Below are positions 39,117 through 51,526 of a stretch of DNA of 64,000 bases, one piece after another. The translations under genes and the position numbers were made by a program. The notes under the pieces were generated by a model. That model made no database searches and was not told where the DNA came from. It saw nothing but the letters and a program-made list of their open reading frames with translations. This DNA is from Stichopus chloronotus (taxonomy: Eukaryota; Echinodermata; Holothuroidea; Aspidochirotida; Stichopodidae). The stretch is taken from contig CM037830.1 in the NCBI GenBank assembly GCA_021234535.1, forward strand, positions 35,712,937-35,776,936. The letters are read 5' to 3'. Position 1 is the first letter of the stretch, and every line of letters starts with the position of its first letter.

Positions 39117-39343
39117 TGAGGTAAAAACCTGTTGCAAAACCTCATCGCCTTGGTCAGTTTTATCACCTCAGCTGTGATGAAGTACGATTAAATATCGTTC
39201 TCCTAAAGTAATCCAGGTGACTGTGTCAATCGTATGTGTAGACTTTGTTGAGCTGGATGGCAGGGGATGTAAGATGCCGTGTCCATAGGCGAAACGTGTT
39301 ATCATCGAGTCTGGAAATGGTCTGTGAATATTTTAGTACGGTA
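39117..39343 (+). repeat. Dispersed repeat, copy 2
   Basis: It matches 17077-17312 over about 225 bp in the same orientation, starting GAGGT and running through TATCACCTCA and CTCCTAAAGTAAT. Confidence 0.65.
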
Positions 39344-40270
39344 TAGATTACAACAAGCATATATTTCTATTACTTTATTTAGTCTGCTCATCAAGTTTTG
39401 TTCTCTGAAAGTCCCTCCGATTTTGCTACATGAGATGCAATGCAATTGGGATTTCATCTAAAGATTTCTTAAAAAGTAGTGGTAAAATCAAATTGTTGAC
39501 CTTTAGTCTATTCTACTCGTAACAATTATATTTTAGACATAATTGTTATTTTGAGAACTGGCTCAAATCAAATTTGGTGTTTTGTCTTGTTTACGCTAAT
39601 CGCCCCCCAATTACAGGTCACCGCAAGTGTTGACTGCAGGGGACTGATACTTCAACGGTCCCAGCTAAAGGACCCCATCAGAAAAGAATATGCATATCTT
39701 TGATTCTGTTTAATCTGCCAATATTGTTCATGGCAGGCACATATAATGACATGTTGTTTATTGGTGTAACATTTCACAATTTAGAGGTCAATCGCTCTGT
39801 TAAACCCGCAGACTCGGGAGATACGTGATCCATTTAGCCCATTCCTTCGTGTGTTGTTACCCGGGAAGAAAAGCCTCTTCCCCGTGTTGTATAAAAAACT
39901 CTTCCCCTTTGAAAGCCATTGGAAAATTGGGAATTCGACTAAATAACTTAATTATAAATAAAAATCAGAAATCTGAATTTGCAGAGCGAATCAGACGTAG
40001 TCTTAATGAGGAGATAGAGGTATTAAAAAAGGTATTTAAAAGTGTATGGTAACTAAGATTACCATATTTATCTAAGCTGAAAGTGGGACATAGCTTTTTG
40101 AGACTTATCGGGCCGGGGAGGAGGGGAAGGGGTTCGCCTTGGTAAATCCTTAAACTTTTTTTTGGGGGGGGGGGACCTAGTGTAGAGCATGTTACAGAAG
40201 AAAAGTGCTCAATATGAAATGCGAATACGGTATGCAAAACGGTACGGTAGCAAATGGGTTAAGTAGGAGT

Positions 40271-40312
40271 AATAATAATAGTAATGATAATAATAATGAT
40301 GATAATAATAAT
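40271..40312. repeat. AAT/GAT trinucleotide microsatellite
   Basis: Interrupted run of AAT, AGT and GAT triplets. No gene is around it. Confidence 0.8.
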
Positions 40313-43300
40313 ACAAAAACAGGCATAAAGAATATTGCTGTTAGGCCTAGACGTATATTTGTTTTTGAGAAAATCTTAACAGCGGTCGATCCTACCGGCC
40401 CTAACACTCACTTTTCCTTAGAAAACAGCAACAACAACAAACAAACAAACCAAAAATGAAAAACGGGACAATTTCTGTTCATCAGGACGCACGGATAGGT
40501 AGCCTAACCCTAACTGTACCTGAGACCCCGCAGTTAGCTGAAAACAATGATTTCTACGTCAACTCAATGTACACAAGCACTGCAAGACTACGGGTAGGCC
40601 TACATTGATTTGCAGTGCGGACTATAAACAAAGCCCTGGCATACAAATGACACAACTTTCACGAAAAAGTATATGCGTCCCCGTTTGGTCAATACGTTAA
40701 AAGTAACGTTCATCCAGTCATATCCATATACATTGACCAGTGTTATTTCACTCCATGCATAAATCCTTACCAGCATGTCATATGACCTGCCTATTTATAT
40801 AACTTATTTGTAATCTTCACACTTAATACAAGAACACATATTCCCTTATCCAACATATTTCCCATTGAAGTTCGACTGAACCAGAGACCTGATTTATGGA
40901 TTGATTGCTGATAACATATATTACTCTGTCTTAATTGGTACTTTTACATTTGCTCACGAGCATTTATTACGATCACGAAAAATCACGCGAAAGTTCGGAG
41001 TTGTGACAAATCATGCAAATCCCCAAGAATGATTCCAGCCTGTGAGGCCAAACGGTAGCTTGTGAGGCTGTGAGGCTACGTAAACAGAAACAACGAAAAT
41101 TTGGAGAGCTTTCAATTCAGAAAATGTACAAATACTGAGACTTCAACCGTGAGGTATTCACTGCTGTACTCGTCAACCATTTCTGGGAGAGTATTTTTTT
41201 AAAAGAGACCCAAATCCACGTAACTCTTGGAGATATATTGTTTTCACACCAACGTTAATGTGCAAAGTCTACAATGTAACACAGTCAATCAACGACTGGA
41301 GAGTATAGGCTTAGCTAGCCCACTGAGACTGCAAGAATTCGAGATTACCTCCCGCAAGTGCACCCGAATGGAGCAAAATATATGTCTCTACAGTTTGCAT
41401 GAGCCATGCTTCGCACCATGCAAAATACTGGCTGAAAATTTTGATAAGATGTGATCCTCGTAACAGGGTGTTCCAACTCCCTGCTATAAACAGCTAGCTA
41501 GCTGGTGTATATAAATAACATTTAATACAAAAACAAGTCAAAGTAAATGAATCATTGAGGATTTGAAATAAGATGGCTTTTAGCATACTTTCTTGAATGA
41601 ATTGAAGGAGCTCTATGTGCAGCTTTAAACTCACTTGCTTCTTGATACTTTACTATTGACAGGTTAGAGTCAGTATTGTATCCACAGTACTCTATTGTTC
41701 GTTCATTCCACTTATGCAAGTTGAGTACAATGCGGGGGGGGGGGAGGGAAAATTTTATTGTGTTGTCACTGCGAACGCTGATGTAACAATTAATTGAAGC
41801 AGACTTAAAGTAAAGGACTGAACAGCAAATTCTTTCATGATGTAATTTACCGGAAACGACTGAATTACATAGCCCTATTCTTAACTAATAGTTTACTACG
41901 TTGCAACTTATAACCTTTACTTTATCACTAAAGACAATTTGTTTAACAATAAGTGCACACCCAAAAGTATGTCCTTCTATTTTTGTGAACAATTCAATGC
42001 ATGTGCAATTACCAATCAGATCGGATTTCTGAACTAAAGGAGCTACCCGCGTGCCACGAAAGGAGCTACTTGCTCATCAAATTGGTGTTGCGCGTATATT
42101 TTTCTGTCTTTAGACTTCGGTTTCTTGCAGTTGCTTAATTTTTCTTTGCCTTTCCGTTATAGCCCCGTTTTCAGTTGTGTAAAGTACCGTACCAGTGGTT
42201 GGAGAAAACAGCCAATCGGTTGCGCAGTCGGTTTGAAAAATATCGTGTACACATACAGACGTATAATCAAAGACGCAAGTTTACGGTTACGCAGCCTGTG
42301 ATACACTATGATATTACAAGGTCTTTCTATGGCTCAATTGGTACTCGTACTCAACACTTTGTACTCGTACTAGTGCTTGCATGCCGGATGTCGTACTGTA
42401 CTCGCGGTTTTGTACTCACACTACAAGTCTGACTGATAGTCCTTTCATACAGAATAATGGAACTCTAGCAAAACTTTAGAGACTCTACGTAGGATCTCTA
42501 ATATAGTCTCTACTATAACCTAGAGTCTCTTTATAAAAAGGTACAAGTTGAACACTTGCATCACTTAGGCTTCCTGTAAAAAGGAACCCTAGCACAACTA
42601 GGTGAGCAGCGCCCTCGCATCGGGCTAGTGTGGCTCTTATGACCAATTAGCTCAGAAGACAGGTGATAACATAATGCACAAACGGCTCTTATAAACAGGG
42701 CCGCTGTTGCAATAGCAGCGTGACGGAATATGCTATAACTTAATAAACATCAGGGCCTATACATGGAAATACGAAAATGAAATCACATTAAAAACCTCTT
42801 TACCAAGACAGCATATTCGGTTTGGATTTTCCCTTCATGCACCGTGTGTCAAACTACCTGTTGAGAGGTCGCAGGCTGCTTCAAAGGACACAAAAGACTA
42901 CCGTGACATTATAGACCAAAGCACAAAATTGTCGCCTACAAACATCCGGAACCAATGACTAACGTTTGTGAAATTAAAAAGCCGGAAAAATTGAAGAAAG
43001 GTAATTGGTATGGAGACCTCCGATCTTGCGTAGTATATAGATCATACTTATCTACGCTATAACCGGCTTATCGGATCTGGTGGAAGGTTCTTCCAAGCTG
43101 CTTAGGTCAGTTCTCAGAGGGATGTTCTAGTTCTTTTTGGACTGCTATTGAGGGTATGTATTCTCTTCTACATGGTCGTGGAGTACCCACGTAAAATAGG
43201 CTAACGTACCTAGAAGATGGACGGTATGAAGAAAATTTGAATGTTTGAAAGTGCTTGAATAAAATGTGATCAAACGTTAGCTTAGCGTGAAACGAGAAAG

Positions 43301-45130
43301 AATTTTTTTTTCTTTTTTCTTGTTAATGGGTAGGTGCTTAATTCTTTCTTGTAGATCTGTTTCTCTGTCAGCGCGGCAATCCGTAGTCACATGGGTGTGT
43401 GTATGGACACTGGAAACATCAAAATTTCATTCTTTATTTGATAAACATTTTGTAAGAGAAAATTGTATCTAGGCCTAACGTTGTTAACGTATTAGGCACA
43501 CACGATCTTCGCTTCAAAGTGATATAGCCATGTAATGTCACCGAAGCATATATGAGTGGAAGATTGATAGGCAAATGCAACTCTAAAGGAATGTAAAAAA
43601 AAATCCTCAAAGGTTAGTCTTAGAATAGTTTGCTTCTGTACACATAAGTTTAAAATATTGTGGTGTCTTAAACTAGTTTAGAATTTTTTTTTTATAAACT
43701 TCTTACTTTCTAAACACACCGTAAGCCCCATAATTCAAGTGAAGGCTGTTCCACGGAAGAGGGGGGTGGGGGCTTTGATCCAAATTTTGCAACCCCCTTG
43801 GGTAATTATGTAGCCTATCATTCACCTTTATTTTTATGGAAGAGCAAAGTTTTGAAACACGAAATCTCAACATGAAAATGTCTGGATGCCTTTAACTGAC
43901 GAGGCCGGAGAAGTACCATTTCCAGCAATATGGGAGCCTCTTCTTCCGCAAAAATCTTCTAACTTCTTCCAACTGAGGGTTGCGCTCCGAGTAGTTGGTA
44001 ATATAAGTTGATTATCCTCCTCCCCATAATGTCCCCAGAACCACGCCTGCCATAGTTGCAACCTTTAACGGCTCTTCAGTATAGTTGGTAGCAATTATGG
44101 CTACTCAGTATCCGGCTGTGGCTGCACATTAATTGTTTAGTTGGAAATGTTGTAGAATTGGTCTGTCTGCAGAAATGTATGTGCACCCATAGCACAGACT
44201 AAGTAAGAACGACGCTTCCGCTGGCATGTTCGCATAATTGCCCTTAAAGTGAAGCTAGATATGCAAATATTTTCACTTCAAGTTTTTCATATTTTTCGTC
44301 ATAGCCTATAGTAATTCCTCTTAGCTCCCAACCGACTGAAGTTTGACAATACCCTTTCACTGAGCCACTTTAAATTGCAATTTAGTGACGTTGGTCAATG
44401 TCATGGATTGGATGAAAATCTCTGGGAGAGATCCGTTCAATGGTTCTAGCAGATTTAACATAGCATGCTGTATAATGAGGTGAAATGGTCGCAGATGTTC
44501 GATAATCAAAGCATGAATTGGCCTACGTCCACGTATTGTGATACTCTCCTTTCATCCTTTCATTTTCACAAGAAATATAATAAATAAAAGGAGTAAAATT
44601 CAGACAGTTGTACTCAATCTGTAGCCTTAAATATATGAAATACGTCTTACGTCAAACACTGCGCCACCACTAGTTGGATTGTAACATACCAGAAAATGTT
44701 TCAATAAAAATGCCCTTGCAAATTCGCCTGAAATTCGCAGTTAAACAGGCTCTGTAAGTTAACTCCTTCAAACGATACTTTCAGTATTTTCTTGGATGGA
44801 AAACCCTTCCCTTAACATCATTGGACGTTCTCTACTATACCGAAGTATGCATAGACTAAGTTGCAGTCTGTAACTTACAGATATATACGCTATATCGTAT
44901 ACTCGGTTGGCCAGTTTATTCATTTTATCTACTCCCGATTGGATCGCGAATCCCCACCAAGGCACTGACAATATCCCCCTCCCCCATCTCTTTGCACACG
45001 CCACTTGTCTGGTGTATGATTCGCTCTTTGGTCCCATCGGCAAGCGTTATTTCAGATTTCAGCCGGCCATATCTTACCGAAGCGAGACCAGACACCCTGA
45101 TTCGGACAAGTCTCTACTGGGGAGTAATCT

Positions 45131-45304
45131 ACACTCTAAATCCACTATGGTCAAAATTGACCATAGATTGGTCAACTATGCACCGACCCAAAATATGGTC
45201 AAATTGTTACACGTTTATTTACGTTGACCAAGTTGACCATATTTTGGGTCGGTGCATAGTTGACCAATCTATGGTCAATTTTGTACATAGTGGACTTAGA
45301 GTGT
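45131..45304. mobile_element. Near-palindromic hairpin element, 174 bp
   Basis: The two arms are about 75 bases each, from ACACTCTAAATCCACTATGG to its complement at the right end (one base changed at AAGTCC). Between the arms GACCATAGATTGGTCAACTA and GCACCGACCCAAAATATGG are mirrored exactly. There is no coding capacity. It has the form of a small foldback MITE. Confidence 0.75.
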
Positions 45305-46454
45305 ACTCAAGTAGTGTCATACTTTCTGCCAAGTTTGCATGAAATTCGATACCTCAAACCTCAATGCCAATGTCTTGTTCGAAATACTTCAGTCTTTCTA
45401 AATGCAGAGGTCAGTTATTAAGAGTTGTCGTGCAGTCTAAATGTAAGCGTGTGCGCTTCAATTACCGTAGCTGACTTTGTTTTTGTTTTCCTTTTTCTGT
45501 AGGAAAACAATTCTCATATACCAACCACCTTTGACATAATCTTTGGATATAGCTGAAATTCTATCCAAACGAGCAAAGCAAAATGACAGACGTATAGTCG
45601 AACACTTCGTAAATTCCAATCTACCATATATGTGTACTTCTTGTGAACGATCAGGGTGGATCTTTTATTTTTTTCTTTTTAGAATGAGCAATTTCTCTCT
45701 GGAATAGGTTTCAAATTGATGGTTTCTCATAGAGCAGGATGATAATTTCCTTGAAAAGTCACCTTTTTTTTATATTACCCTGAATTAGTAGATTATAGAT
45801 TACCCTGATGTGGAATTTAATTTAAAAAAAAATACATTAAACAATGTGAGTAAAAAAACATTGTTGCAGCAAATTCGGCCACAAAATCCTGAGTTTGTTG
45901 AAAATCATAGTTGAAGAATTCCGAGACTTCATTGAAAGTGGAAAGTAATGTTCTTTGAGCCGGGTGGCAGACTGAAGTTAGCGATCAAATATAGCGCTCA
46001 CGAGAAACCACAGAGCACGATACTCCCTGGAATCCTGGTAGTGTCCAGCGGTAGTGAGTCACTGTAACCCATGTGAACCATAATGTGATCATAATGGCGT
46101 ATATATCTGAGTAACAAGGTTATATTAATGCTACAGGGGAGTACTATTTGGAGGTCGAAAATAATGCACAAAGTATCAGCACTGACACGTCACACATGCG
46201 TACTACTGGAATGTCGGTTTACTGTTTTTTTTTTTTTTTTTTCAAAGAGAAAGAAATCAGCAGTTTTGGAAGGATTATTCCCCTTCCCCATTCCGTATCC
46301 GATGCCCGTCCAAGAAATCACCCGTTCACATGTGTCATTGCATACAAGTGCAAATGATTGTGTTTTCATACATGGTGCGTGTACGCAGTCCCTATACTGG
46401 TCATTCATTTCATTCATACATCCCAACTTGAAACAGTTCTTTTGACAGTTTGCA

Positions 46455-46583
46455 TATCTGACTAAATTACCCGCCCTCTGACACCGAGAGGGTTGAAAGT
46501 CATTTCATCTTCATCTTTCTTCATTGTATTTGTGTAGGGAATTACTATCATAAGACAGTGACGGGCCACCTGGTCTTTCTAAC
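46455..46583 (+). other. Conserved leader of the third family unit
   Basis: The sequence from about 46455 to the ATG matches the region before the first unit (about 33560-33692): GAGAGGGT...CATTTCATC, a T-rich tract, TGTGTAG and GGAATTACTATCATA. The acceptor ends at 46537, so 46538-46583 is a probable untranslated part of the first coding exon. Confidence 0.45.
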
Positions 46584-49500
46584 ATGAATGGATTAAGATA
46601 CTTTATTCTGTTTGGGATATTATCGACCCAAATATCGGATGCGGGCATCGTCCGTAGATTCAGGAGATTGAGGAGGGATGGCAGTGACAGTGCATCAAAT
46701 GGCATTGATAGTAATGAACACGTGATTACCAAACCATTGAATCCTGCGACAGTCCAACCGCCAGTTGCCATGGCAACCGAGCCACCGGCGTCTATGACGA
46801 CCAAACCACCGACTCATGCATGTGACATAACCCAGCGGTATGCCGAACAGCGGGGATTCTTCATGAAAATTAATGACCCACATATCTGTGATAATTTTTT
46901 AGCGCAGAGAAGCAGAGTAAAAATAGAATTCCTGCCCAAAGTGGAAGGATGTCTCAAGGCTTTAAAATGGCTGCAGGACACATTTAATACGTCATCAACA
47001 TGTAAGTATATAATAGATTAATCAAGCAGCAGGAAATGTTAAATATGCAACTTCGTTTCCTCATTAATTGGGTTCATTACATCTCATCTACTTTCTCGAG
47101 GGACGAGTGAAAAAAAAAAGTGACCAGAGAACTTGACTAACATTAGTAGCTAATAAATCAAGCGTAACATTACAACATTACTTTAATGTGGTCATATGCC
47201 TAAGTAGGAGCTTTTCAGAAAAAAATTCAAACAGTGAAGAATCAAACACCATCCTTTGGAATATGAGATCCACTTCACATGAAATAGACATTCACTGACT
47301 GCAACGCTTTCCACTTCTCCGTGCAGATTACCAACGAAAGTATTATTTTTGCTTCGATGATAAGATTGCTTTCTTTTATAATTTGTGAATAAGCAGTGTA
47401 CGATGCATGGACTGGAGAAGGGGGACAGGCCTGTACTTAAGCAGGGGGAAGGTCGAACCCTTTAAGAATAATAAAGGAGAATGTTTTGGTAAAAAATCGA
47501 TTTGTCAACATTTTGTCACATGTGCATGTGGGGCCCCTTCCCTTTTTCTATTGTAAACGGTTAAGCGGCCATGAGCAAAGTTCGCGGGGTCCGAAAAGGA
47601 GTAAGTATCTTAAAGAGCTAACTTAAGTCACCGTAAGACTGTGTGCTTCGGCAATTTATTACAACATTCAACAACCAACTGAGCTCTACTCAGGACAACA
47701 ACCAAACAAAGACTGGCAAGAAATCTGTAAAAATGTAATTTCAAGACTGTGACAGCTGAAGAGAAGATAAACTAACTCAACTGTTATTACACTATTTTGC
47801 CCCCCCCCCCCCCAGCTGACTTGACAGGCTTGTTGAGGGCGTTGTTGTTCCCTATCTGCCGTTGGATATATTTTTCCTGTCGAATAGATTTTTTCCTCAG
47901 TGTTGTGCTTAACTATAGGCAGGCATCGTCGATTTCGAAGTTCACCCAGAACACACGCATACATACATACATACATACATACATACATACATACATACAT
48001 ACATACATACATACATACATACATACATACATACATACATACATACATACATACATACATACATACATACATACATACATACATACATACATACATACAT
48101 ACATACATACATACATACATACATACATCAAACCACCCATGTGATGTGTGCTTGCAAACGTTTACTTGTGTGCTCGAAATTTGGCCATTACATATTACGC
48201 CATATCTTTAAAAAAAATGTGTTGAAGTTGTCTCTTAACGTTGAACGTTAATTTATGGGTTCTATTTCATTTCAAGAATGATCAAAGAGGATTCTGTCCG
48301 GATAATTGTACGTTGTAGGTGGTTTCAACACATTCTTGCTTAACCTACAGGACGAGTTGGCTCATCCTTTGACTTTTAAAGGCAATGTGTCATAAACTGA
48401 CATTTTGGAGTACTGAGTGGATTAAGCATTAAAAATGATATATGGCCCACAAATTCCATCAAAATCCGTCAAGGATTGAAAAATTTACAGTCAAATTAGT
48501 GTCTCACAGCCAATCCTCACTTGATATCGTACATGTTAATGCCATAACCATTATGGCGGTACATTTAGATATCACGTCATGTTCTATCATGCAGAGAGGT
48601 CTTCTTGAGACATAAGTTTAGCACATTATGGGTATTTTCTGAGGACTAGGTGGTGTCCCACTGCTGTATCATGAATAGACATTGAAAATTTGTGACCAAG
48701 CATGTATTTTCTTCAAAAATATCGATATCACTTACCAATGTGAAACTCAGAAATTAAGAACCGAGATATATAGGGTTAATTGAAGAACAGCAGACATTGC
48801 GCAACACTCAGTTGCTTTGCATTTTTCTCAAATGGTGAAAAGTCATTTCTTAAAAACGATAAAAGATGTAATCAAAATTCCAACAGATTTTCTCTCCGGG
48901 CTTTACTTTGCGACTTATGCGTGAAGGTTGCGCTTAACTAGAAGCATTTCACAGAACTTTTAAGGCTTATTATGTCCTCCTCTTATGTCCTTAAGTCACT
49001 AAAGTTTAGTGATCCTTCACAATCCCATTCTTGCTTCACATTACAGTCGAAGGCTCCACTAAACATGTGTACGATAAAATCGTTTGTCGGGGTCCTGAGG
49101 AAGCGAATTGTAACGATGAAGACAACGATAGTAAGAAAATCTGTGGCAAGATGGGAGATGAGTACAGGTTCTTCAGAAGTAAATGTCACCAATGCGCCCA
49201 TAGCTGCAGAGCGGTCGTGGAAGGCGGAGAATATTACAAAACTATCAAGAACAAGAGCAGGTGCAAAGGTAGGTGGTCATCGATGGTGAATCGAATTTAA
49301 TTCTATTGAATGGATATTTTTAAGTCCATCTGCACTAAAGATGTAGCTGGCTTTTATCGGTTGAAGGGTAAAACATAAAAAGGAACCCTGTATTCCCGAA
49401 TATTCCTCTTAGTTCAAGTGACGTTTGCAAGCTACATCCAATAAAAGCAATAATTGTGTAAGGCAGGTTTTCGTTATGGCACTGAGAGAATCTTAGGGGC

Positions 49501-51526
49501 ATCCGCTTCTTTCTGTTTTACATTGGCTCATTCCATTATTAGATCAGGGACAGTGGCGTATCCACTGGAAGCGTTCGCTAGTGTGACCTTTTTATGACAT
49601 TGAAAACTAAGACGAAACAGATAAGTGACACAATTGAAACAATTTCATAAAGGTGTGAAATCATGCGCCTGTTGCTTATGCGCAGTGCACGAGTATGCGG
49701 CTAGGGGACAGAATCCGCAGCAGAATGGTCGGCATATTTATTTCACGCAGGACACATTGACAGTAACACTTCTTGAATTGTCAACCAAAACCTTTGGATG
49801 TCGTTGGTTCTAGAAACAGTGTTCCTCTATTTTGTCCAACCCTAAATTAAAAATAAAATAAATGCCACAAAAGTATTGATTATCAATGCCAACTAAAGCT
49901 AATGCAAATACGAACCAATATTCTGTCATATTAGTTTTTAAAAGAATGTCAATTCTACTGCTTTTAAATTAGGTCATTTTCACTTTTGAAAAAAAAGTTG
50001 GAAATGTTTCATCACCTGTGCATCCAACCAGCTCATGTTTTGGCCGTTCTTTCCCCCCCCCCCCCAAAAAAAAAAAACAAATTCCACTCGGGTTCTGCGT
50101 CTCTTTGTTGCATTAGATAACGTTCGACCCCTGCTCCAATTTCCATTTTTATTTTCAAAGCTAAAATGGTTCATTATTAACCTATGAAAAAGTTAGGCCT
50201 AATTGATGCAGTTTGGAACACTCTGGATGTGCCGTTTTCGGCCATCCGGAAAGTTTGAAAAACCAAAACTTTTCTGTTAGGCTCCGTTTCAACCGACGGT
50301 GGCGCTCTGCTAAGATAGTCTTGGCGGCTCTCAGTCCCCTCCAATACTTCATTTAAGGTTCATAGGTGCAGATGTCAAAAGAAAGTCAAGAAAGGGCAGC
50401 TATCATGGTTGGAAAAGCAACCATGATACTTTTTAGGCAGTTCCTTAGACCTCGCAATGCCTCCTAGGCCTATCTGTAGACTGACTGATTTGAAGTCCTG
50501 GCTTAAGCCTTGGTAAAGGGAACACCCATCCCCTTATACCCCTCCCACATGATGGCTGTCAAAATAGGGACGATGAAAAGATTTTGCCCCCTCACAAAAA
50601 ATCCTGGCTACGCCCATGACCAGAGAGCTTCCAGAGTGTTAGCTCCTTCCTTAGAAGGTATACCGGTACGTTAAGTCGTCAGCCTTTGGCACCACAAAGG
50701 CCTTAATTAACCGAGGGCATTGTGGAATTGTTTTTCATTAATCAAGAATGGTAGTGTAGTGCTCCCGACTAGGTAAACGGTAATATTGCAATGAAGACTG
50801 CTCAAGCTTGCATTACTTGATGAAAATGTTGAGAAATTTTGAGAAATGTCCAGAAAGCTTGACCTTATACCCCATTCACCTGCAGATGAAGCGAAAAGGA
50901 AAACGACAATTCACAATGCGACGACTGCCCCTGTAGGGGCAACTGATGAATCGACTAATCCTCCTGTGGGGACAACTCTAAGGATGACGACACCAATAGC
51001 AACTACACATGAATTGATGACTACACTCAGACGGGCAAGTCTGGAGGAGACGGCTGTTCACGTAGGGACCACTCTCAGATCGACGACTCCTTTATCGACG
51101 TTTCTCGATCTTGCTTCTACTTCTATAGGGACAACTCTTGCAATAACGCCCCCTCATCTAGGGACAACGTTTGAGATGACTACTTCCATAGAATCGACTC
51201 TCGAGGCGACGACTTCTTCTAAAGGACGCACTTCTGAATCCATTCCTCCTAGTACAGGTCCAACTGTAGAGGTGACGACTTTCAAAATAGCTAAAACTCT
51301 CGAATCGACTCCCCCTCCTATAGGGACAACGACTCCGCCAGTGGTGCCAACTCTGGTAGAGGAATTGAAAACGAAAGCCAAGTGCACTGTGGCTGCTCCC
51401 ACTCCCTCTTGTTTAAATTGGACCTTCGTGTGCCCAGATATAGAGCTTTTAGTATTGGGTAGAGAATTAGGACCAGTACCCGTGCTACCCCGATGGAAGG
51501 AGGCTGGAACCAATCACAACGTGTAG
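46584..51526 (+). CDS. Secreted cysteine-rich Kazal-like protein with mucin-like tail
   Basis: Exons 46584-47001, 49047-49268 and 50886-51526 join into 1281 nt, 426 residues plus TAG. The signal peptide MNGLRYFILFGILSTQISDA is identical to that of the fused gene upstream. A Ser/Asp-rich run, a Thr/Pro linker and module A follow (Cys in HAC, HIC, EGC). Exon 2 encodes module B with seven Cys (IVC, ANC, KIC, SKC, HQC, HSC, SRC). The donor CAAAG|GTAGGT joins in phase 1 to exon 3. Exon 3 encodes about 150 residues rich in Thr, Ser and Pro, with loose VGTTL..TTP units, then a Cys-containing end (KCTVAAPTPSC, FVCPD). This is a likely O-glycosylated stalk. The first sequon of module A is lost here (CDIT instead of CNVT); FNTSS remains, and NAT and LNWT occur in exon 3. 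The long second intron position holds no other ORF. Whether a further exon follows the stop cannot be told. Confidence 0.68.
47955..48128. repeat. (CATA)n microsatellite
   Basis: About 43 uninterrupted ACAT units in intron 1 of the third family unit. Long ORFs on both strands here are repeat artefacts. A C tract lies nearby at 47802-47813. Confidence 0.95.

Larger units (their letters stand above)
38300..46454. other. Gene-free region between family units
   Basis: About 8 kb with no exon that I can support. It contains the dispersed repeat at 39117, an AAT-type microsatellite at 40271-40312, a G tract at 41734 and the hairpin element at 45131. The ORF at 42175-42432 has no recognisable domain and no splice context. 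Confidence 0.55.

Noticed and set aside
42175..42432. 85-codon ORF with basic residues
   Set aside because: It begins at a non-ATG codon, and no domain, signal or splice site was found.
47686..48211. Long ORFs on both strands with repeated MYVC or IHTY
   Set aside because: They are translations of the (CATA)n microsatellite and have no other support.
51154..51513. 119-codon antisense ORF
   Set aside because: It is the shadow of the Thr-rich exon on the + strand; its Val/Gly pattern follows from that composition.
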